The notes below the pieces were generated by a model. The model saw only the letters and a program-made list of their open reading frames with translations. It searched no databases and was not told where the DNA came from. 64,000 nucleotides of DNA from JAGQVA01 sp041391725 (lineage in GTDB: Bacteria; Bacteroidota; Bacteroidia; J057): contig JAWKNL010000017.1 in assembly GCA_041391725.1 (NCBI GenBank), positions 1 to 64,000 of the forward strand, read 5' to 3'. Of this stretch, positions 59,031 through 64,000 are shown one piece after another. The position numbers and the translations under genes were made by a program. Numbering within the stretch: the stretch's first letter is position 1; each line of letters begins with the position of its first letter.

Positions 59031-59050
59031 TTGGTTTCAATTGTAACTAT
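59031..59050. promoter_or_regulatory. Second MarR-type operator, upstream of the RND adaptor gene
   Basis: TTGGTTTCA-AT-TGTAACTAT keeps the 9-2-9 layout; its right half is TGTAACTAT and its left half matches seven of nine bases of TTAGTTACA. It lies 41 bp upstream of the adaptor ATG (59092), just after the marR stop. Confidence 0.6.
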
Positions 59051-59091
59051 TAACCTGAAAAAAACAACAGAGAAATTACGCCATCATAACT

Positions 59092-60207
59092 ATGTCACTA
59101 AGAAAAACATTGATCAGTATAGGGATTGCCGTTGCGTTCCTCATTCTGGCCGGGGGGATAGCCGGGAAGATTAGCTCTTCAAAAATGCCTGCTCCCCGCG
59201 TTGAGTCCGGTCCCCAGGCCAAATCTGTAAAAGGCCGGATGGTTTCCAACAGTTCGAGCGGTTCTGTTGTAGAAATCACCGGACGCCTGGCCGCACGTGA
59301 TAAAATTGACGTCTATTCAGAAGTAGGTGGAATCCTCAAGCCCGAGAGCAGCCGCTTTAAGGAAGGCAACTATTTTCAGAAAGGCAGCCCCCTGATTGTC
59401 ATTGATGATCAGGAGCAACGCCTTACCCTGCTGGCGCAAAAAAGCAGCCTGATGAATCAGATTACCCTGATGCTTCCGGATATGAAGACCGATTTTCCCG
59501 AAAGTTTTCCCAAATGGGAGAAATATCTGGCTTCCTTTGATCCGGCTCAGCCGCTAAAACCCTTTCCTGCCGCAGGCAGCGACCAGGAAAAATATTATCT
59601 CACCGCCCGCAACCTCTTTAACCTCTACTATACCATTCAAAGTCTCGAAACACGGCTGGGCAAATATGTCATCCCCGCTCCCTTTAATGGCAAAGTCTCC
59701 GAATCGCTGATTACTGAAGGCACCCTGGTGCGTGTCGGCCAGAAACTCGGGGCATTTTTTAATCCCGCCTCTTATGAACTCGAAGCCGCAGTCAACCTCG
59801 AAGACCTGGAGTTTCTCCGGATTGGCGATCAGGTCGAATTGTACTCCAACGACATTGAAGGGAAATGGAAAGGTGTAGTCAGGCGCATCAGCGATGTGAT
59901 TGACCCCACGACACAGTCGGCTACCGTGTTTATCGCTGCCTCCGGAAAAGAACTGAAAGAAGGCATGTATCTCAGTGCTAAAGTCAGTGGCCGTCAGGTG
60001 GACAAAGTGGTAGAACTCTCCCGCAACCTGATCGATGACAACAACCGGATTTTTGTTATCGCCAATGGCGAACTGAAGCAGTTGCCGGTTACGCCAGTGA
60101 AATACTCCTCCGAAACGGTTCTGGTAAGAGGAATTCCCGATGGAACCCAAATCCTCGACGAGACGATCATCGGAGCTTATGAAGGAATGAAAGTGACTAC
60201 CTATTAA
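59092..60207 (+). CDS. RND efflux periplasmic adaptor (membrane fusion protein)
   Basis: 371 aa, anchored by an N-terminal hydrophobic segment (IGIAVAFLILAGGIAGK). It has the barrel-sandwich halves (IDVYSEVGGILKPESSRFKE, YVIPAPFNGKVSESLITEGT) and the alpha-hairpin between them. The beta-barrel part follows (LEAAVNLEDLEFLRIGDQVE, VRRISDVIDPTTQSATVFIA), then a membrane-proximal domain at the C-terminus. It links the inner-membrane pump to the TolC-like channel. The pump gene follows after 9 bp and the TolC gene after that. Confidence 0.93.
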   Translation: MSLRKTLISIGIAVAFLILAGGIAGKISSSKMPAPRVESGPQAKSVKGRMVSNSSSGSVVEITGRLAARDKIDVYSEVGGILKPESSRFKEGNYFQKGSPLIVIDDQEQRLTLLAQKSSLMNQITLMLPDMKTDFPESFPKWEKYLASFDPAQPLKPFPAAGSDQEKYYLTARNLFNLYYTIQSLETRLGKYVIPAPFNGKVSESLITEGTLVRVGQKLGAFFNPASYELEAAVNLEDLEFLRIGDQVELYSNDIEGKWKGVVRRISDVIDPTTQSATVFIAASGKELKEGMYLSAKVSGRQVDKVVELSRNLIDDNNRIFVIANGELKQLPVTPVKYSSETVLVRGIPDGTQILDETIIGAYEGMKVTTY

Positions 60208-60216
60208 TTCCTGTTT

Positions 60217-63200
60217 ATGGAAAGTCTGATAAAATACTTTATAAAATACCCCATTGCGGGAAACATGATTCTGGTGCTGCTGGCTGTATTTGGCTTTTTT
60301 GGCCTGCAAAATATGCGCACCACTTTTTTTCCCGAAAATGACCTCCGGAATATTATCGTTACCACCGTACTTCCCGGTGCTTCTCCAGAAGAAATAGAAG
60401 AGGGAATTGTCGCCAAAATAGAAGACGAACTCAAAGGCCTTTCCGGAGTAAAGAGGGTTACCTCGACTTCTTCCGAAAATACAGGCCAGGTGCTGGTGGA
60501 AATTGAGCGTGGATTCGATATGGATCTCCTTCTTCAGGATGTAAAAAATGCGGTGGATCGGATCAATTCTTTCCCCGGCAATATGGAGCCGCCCATCGTT
60601 TCCAAATTGGAATCACTCACCCTCGCATTAAACTTTGCTATCTCAGGTGATGTTGATATCAAAACACTCAAGGATTTTGCCCGGAAGGTAGAAAAAGACC
60701 TGCTGGCTGTGGACGGTATTTCCAAAATCAAACTCAGCGGGTTTCCTGATGAAGAACTGGTAATCAGCGTAAGGGAAACCGATCTTCGAAAATATAACCT
60801 CACATTCAGCCAGATTCTCCTTGCCGTTCAACGCGCCAATCTCGACCTGAGCGGCGGTACCATTAAGGGCGAAGATGAAGAAGTGCTGATCCGCAGCCGC
60901 GAGAAAAAATATTATGCCAAAGACCTCGAAGATATTGTCGTAGCCGCCTTGCCACAGGGGCAAAAGGTTTTGCTTCGCGAAGTGGCCGATATTCACGATA
61001 CCTGGGCAGAAACACCATCCGAAGCTTACGTCAACGGAAAACGCGCCATCATTCTGGAAGTAAATAATACTACCAGTGAAAGCCTTCTTTTTATTGCAGA
61101 TTATATTAAGAAGTATATCGATGCGTTTAACCAGGAAAATGATATTGTAAAGGCCATTGTGATTGTTGACGGATCGGTTACCCTTCAGGAACGTATTGAT
61201 CTGCTGACAGACAACGGAGTCCTGGGGTTTGTGCTGGTACTGATTCTGCTGGCGATGTTTTTGCAGGTACGACTGGCTTTCTGGGTGGCACTTTCTATCC
61301 CGATTTCTCTTTTGGGAATGTTTGTAATCGGACCTTTTATCGGACTGAGTATCAATGCAATTTCACTTTTCGGGATGATTCTGGTGATTGGTATTCTGGT
61401 GGATGATGGGATTGTCATCAGTGAAAATATTTACCGGCAGTGGGAAAACGGAAAACAGCCGCTTCAGGCTGCGCTCGACGGGGCGTTGGAAGTACTTCCT
61501 GCGGTATTTTCCTCGATTATTACTACGATTGTAGCCTTCAGCGGATTTTTGCTTCTGCCGGGAGTAACGGGCGATTTTTTCTCCGATATCACGGTTGTGG
61601 TGATGATTACGCTGGGTATATCCCTGCTGGAAGGCGCCTTTGTATTGCCCGGGCATATCGGGCATTCGGAGGCGCTAAAATGGAATACCGGAGAGGCATC
61701 CAAAACGCTGGCCTTTTTAAGGCCTGTTCAGGAAAAACTCTGGGGAATTATGGACTGGATGCGAGGCACACTTTACGCACCAGTATTGCGGTTCTTTATG
61801 AATTATACCTGGGCAGGCATTAGTATATTTGCCGGCTTGCTGATAATTTCTTTTAGTCTGGTAGGCGGTGGTCTGGTGAAAATCACATTCTTCCCTGAAA
61901 TTGAATCAGACTTTATCTCAGCGACGCTGAAAATGCCTGCGGGCACGCCTGAAAAAGAAGCCATGCGTCTGCTCGACAAAATGGAAGAGGGAGTATGGCA
62001 GGTAAATGAAAACCTGAAAAAACAGCAACCCGGCGGCGAAGATGTGGTACTGATCGTAAGCAAAACCCTGGGCGTAGCCGGAAGCGGACCGGCATCTACG
62101 GCAGCCGCTTCCACCCCTGACGGTGTGCTTCGTATCAATCTCCTTACCGCAGAGTTGCGAAGGTTTACCAGCAGGCAGATTGCCGATTCCATCCGGAAAG
62201 TGGTAGGGCCACTATATGAGGCCGAGGAAGTAACCTATGGTGTTTCCACTCCTTTCGGCAAGGCGTTTTCTGTGGCAGTCATAGGCGACAACCTCGACGA
62301 ACTGGAGGCCGCTGCCGATATGCTGAAAAGCGAAATGGCAACCAACCCCGATATCCGTGATATCACCGACAGCAATAGCGAAGGCCTTCGCGAGATTAAT
62401 GTAACCCTGAAAGAAAAAGCCTACCTTCTGGGACTCTCCCTTCAGGATGTCATCGGCCAGGTAAGGCAGGGATTTTTTGGGGCCGAAGTACAGCGCCTTC
62501 AGCGCGGGCAGGATGAGGTAAAGGTATGGGTACGATATGACCTGGCAGACCGTGGTTCGATAGGTGCACTGGAAGAAATGCGCATTCGCACCTCTTCCGG
62601 AACATTCCCGCTCAAAGAAATCGCCCACCTGGAATCTACCCGCGGCGTAATCGCCATCAAGCGTATAGACGGCAGTCGTGAGATCAGGGTCGAAGCCGAC
62701 CCCGCTGCGGTGGATGTCTCTACGCAGGAGGTGACCCAGCAGATCATGAATGAAATGATACCCAAAATACAAGCGCAATACCCTTCTGTGCGGTTTTCCA
62801 TGGAAGGACAGTACCGGGAAAATGCCAAAACCGGAGAGGGCGCGGCGAAAGTGTATCCGATTCTGTTTATCATCATGATTGCTATTATCCTTCTTACTTT
62901 CCGGTCGGTAAATCAGACGGTTGCTGTATTGTCGATTTTACCTTTTGGCGCTATCGGTGTATTCTGGGGACATTTTCTGCTCGACAAACCTTTCAGTATT
63001 ATTTTCTCCGGGCTGGGTTTGCTGGCGCTGGTGGGAATTATGGTCAATGATGCGCTGGTGCTTGTCAGTGCTCACAACAACCTGATCAAGGAAGGCAAAC
63101 CCTTTCGCGAAGCGTTGGAAGAGGCTGCCATATCGCGCTTCCGTCCTATATTTCTCACTTCCATTACGACGATTGCCGGTCTGGGGCCCCTGATTCTGGA

Positions 63201-63477
63201 AAAGAGTTTTCAGGCGCAGTTTCTGGTTCCAATGGCTATTTCCATCGCCTTCGGCCTGGCTGCTTCCACTGTGGTAATTCTCCTGGTTTTACCCTCCGTC
63301 CTGATTTTATTTAATCAGTATAAAGTGAACCTGATATGGTTGTGGGAAGGGGCGAAACCCGACCCAACATCCGTAGAGCCTGCGCTTGATGGCCGCAAAT
63401 ATTATCTCGGCCTCTGGGTTCTGATTCCTGCAGCAGTCATCGCATTGCTGATGGGGTTGAGGTATTTATTCTCCTGA
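60217..63477 (+). CDS. RND efflux pump, inner-membrane permease
   Basis: 1,086 aa with twelve membrane helices and two large periplasmic loops, as in the AcrB/hydrophobe-amphiphile family. Seen are the N-terminal GASPEEIEEGIVAKIEDEL motif, the proton-relay-type pair in helix 4 (LVIGILVDDGIVISENIYR), the second-half counterpart LVGIMVNDALVLVSAHNN, and SRFRPIFLTSITTIAGLGPL. The helix-4 aspartate pair is kept, so it should be proton-driven. The substrate is unknown; the MarR control suggests toxic small molecules. Confidence 0.95.
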   Translation: MESLIKYFIKYPIAGNMILVLLAVFGFFGLQNMRTTFFPENDLRNIIVTTVLPGASPEEIEEGIVAKIEDELKGLSGVKRVTSTSSENTGQVLVEIERGFDMDLLLQDVKNAVDRINSFPGNMEPPIVSKLESLTLALNFAISGDVDIKTLKDFARKVEKDLLAVDGISKIKLSGFPDEELVISVRETDLRKYNLTFSQILLAVQRANLDLSGGTIKGEDEEVLIRSREKKYYAKDLEDIVVAALPQGQKVLLREVADIHDTWAETPSEAYVNGKRAIILEVNNTTSESLLFIADYIKKYIDAFNQENDIVKAIVIVDGSVTLQERIDLLTDNGVLGFVLVLILLAMFLQVRLAFWVALSIPISLLGMFVIGPFIGLSINAISLFGMILVIGILVDDGIVISENIYRQWENGKQPLQAALDGALEVLPAVFSSIITTIVAFSGFLLLPGVTGDFFSDITVVVMITLGISLLEGAFVLPGHIGHSEALKWNTGEASKTLAFLRPVQEKLWGIMDWMRGTLYAPVLRFFMNYTWAGISIFAGLLIISFSLVGGGLVKITFFPEIESDFISATLKMPAGTPEKEAMRLLDKMEEGVWQVNENLKKQQPGGEDVVLIVSKTLGVAGSGPASTAAASTPDGVLRINLLTAELRRFTSRQIADSIRKVVGPLYEAEEVTYGVSTPFGKAFSVAVIGDNLDELEAAADMLKSEMATNPDIRDITDSNSEGLREINVTLKEKAYLLGLSLQDVIGQVRQGFFGAEVQRLQRGQDEVKVWVRYDLADRGSIGALEEMRIRTSSGTFPLKEIAHLESTRGVIAIKRIDGSREIRVEADPAAVDVSTQEVTQQIMNEMIPKIQAQYPSVRFSMEGQYRENAKTGEGAAKVYPILFIIMIAIILLTFRSVNQTVAVLSILPFGAIGVFWGHFLLDKPFSIIFSGLGLLALVGIMVNDALVLVSAHNNLIKEGKPFREALEEAAISRFRPIFLTSITTIAGLGPLILEKSFQAQFLVPMAISIAFGLAASTVVILLVLPSVLILFNQYKVNLIWLWEGAKPDPTSVEPALDGRKYYLGLWVLIPAAVIALLMGLRYLFS

Positions 63478-63503
63478 CAATTTATTACGCGAAATCGACA
63501 AAA

Positions 63504-64000
63504 ATGAAATATCGCATAGCCTTTATTCTGTTGCTGGCACCGCTGATTCTTTCTGCACAGGAAGTGCTCAGACTGGAAGATGCCGTGCAGACAGCACTTG
63601 AAAAAAACTACGGAATTCTGGTAGCCAAAAACAACGCACAGATTTCCAGAAATAACGCCAATGCCGGAAATGCGGGTTTACTCCCCCGCGTTTCCTTCAA
63701 TGCCGGAGCCAACTACAACAACTCCAACGCGCAGGTAGAACTGATCAACCCCAATGCCGGGCCGGGTGAAAACCCTTACAACACCGTGGATGTCAAAGGG
63801 CTGCAAACCTACGGTGCCAACGCTTCGGTGGGAGTAAACTATACTGTTTTTGATGGTTTGGGTAATGTGTACAATTACCGCGTCCTGCGCACCAATGCTT
63901 CTCTTTCAGATGAACAAACGCGGGCACTGATCGAGCAAAACCTGATTCAGGTGATTGTTGCTTATTATCAGGTTGCGAGACTGACAGGTAGTGTACGTAT
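63504..64000 (+). CDS. TolC-family outer-membrane efflux protein, partial
   Basis: The window holds the first ~165 codons. A signal peptide (MKYRIAFILLLAPLILSAQ) is followed by the typical TolC opening (LRLEDAVQTALEKNYGILVA, KNNAQISRNNANAGNAGLLP) and a strand with NYTVFDGLGNVYNYRVLRTN. It completes a tripartite pump with the adaptor and permease and is cut by the right window edge. Confidence 0.9.
   Translation, partial: MKYRIAFILLLAPLILSAQEVLRLEDAVQTALEKNYGILVAKNNAQISRNNANAGNAGLLPRVSFNAGANYNNSNAQVELINPNAGPGENPYNTVDVKGLQTYGANASVGVNYTVFDGLGNVYNYRVLRTNASLSDEQTRALIEQNLIQVIVAYYQVARLTGSVR

Noticed and set aside
1..64000. CRISPR arrays, rRNA and tRNA genes, integrases, complete insertion sequences.
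   Set aside because: Looked for by eye and not seen; weakly conserved RNAs could have been missed without a covariance search.

Overview
The window reads as a chromosomal segment of a member of the Bacteroidota, probably from the Saprospiria/Lewinella-like or Cytophagia side. This placement is an inference from gene content. The supporting genes are an S46 dipeptidyl-peptidase, a PorE-type TPR/propeller/OmpA protein, a SusR-like membrane-spanning AraC regulator, CHAT-TPR and WG-repeat proteins, surface proteins with Fn3 or TANFOR-like features, a Bacteroidota-type PurM, and several promoters resembling TTTG-N19/20-TAnnTTTG. No rRNA, tRNA, CRISPR array or complete insertion sequence was seen.

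Layout. 1-7.5 kb is a housekeeping run on the minus strand: E2 lipoyl domain, cinA, NUDIX hydrolase, a small exported protein, a DPP11-like peptidase, queA, nth and a small membrane protein. 7.5-18.3 kb is a minus-strand block of very large envelope proteins: an outer-membrane beta-barrel, a ~2,300-codon protein split by two frameshifts, and an Fn3 protein. 18.4-28.5 kb is an accessory region. It opens with a sigma factor and its broken membrane TPR (anti-sigma-like) partner, then holds gene debris, a WG-repeat protein, an orphan HigB toxin whose antitoxin gene is fused to a piece of the TPR gene, a pectate lyase, a DUF4143 ATPase, a frameshifted lipoprotein and a second chimeric ORF. 27.7-34.0 kb holds the most system-like locus: an intact sigma/anti-sigma-like pair, divergent from a two-gene operon for a membrane-anchored surface protein and a membrane-anchored TPR-CHAT protease. 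34-51 kb is mostly core: glpK, upp, a FemAB-like acetyltransferase, a polysaccharide deacetylase-like protein, mlaE-type permease, the PorE-like protein, purM, a TPR protein, tyrS, a lamin-tail-like secreted protein and a heterodimeric ABC exporter. 51.4-56.9 kb is a small carbohydrate locus (lipoprotein glycosidase-like protein, L-rhamnose mutarotase, convergent SusR-like regulator). 57-64 kb holds a DUF2147 protein, an NlpC/P60 lipoprotein and a MarR-RND efflux operon cut by the window edge, with two matching 9-2-9 MarR-type operators.

Two themes stand out. First, at least four genes (the giant surface protein twice, the 25.3-26.1 kb lipoprotein, and glpK at its start) carry frameshifts that each look like exactly one missing base. 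That suggests either consensus base-calling errors or true decay. Second, the 19.5-27.5 kb stretch contains duplicated gene pieces fused in frame to unrelated genes, including a 183-bp direct repeat joined to the first codons of a higA-like antitoxin at a 14-bp shared sequence.
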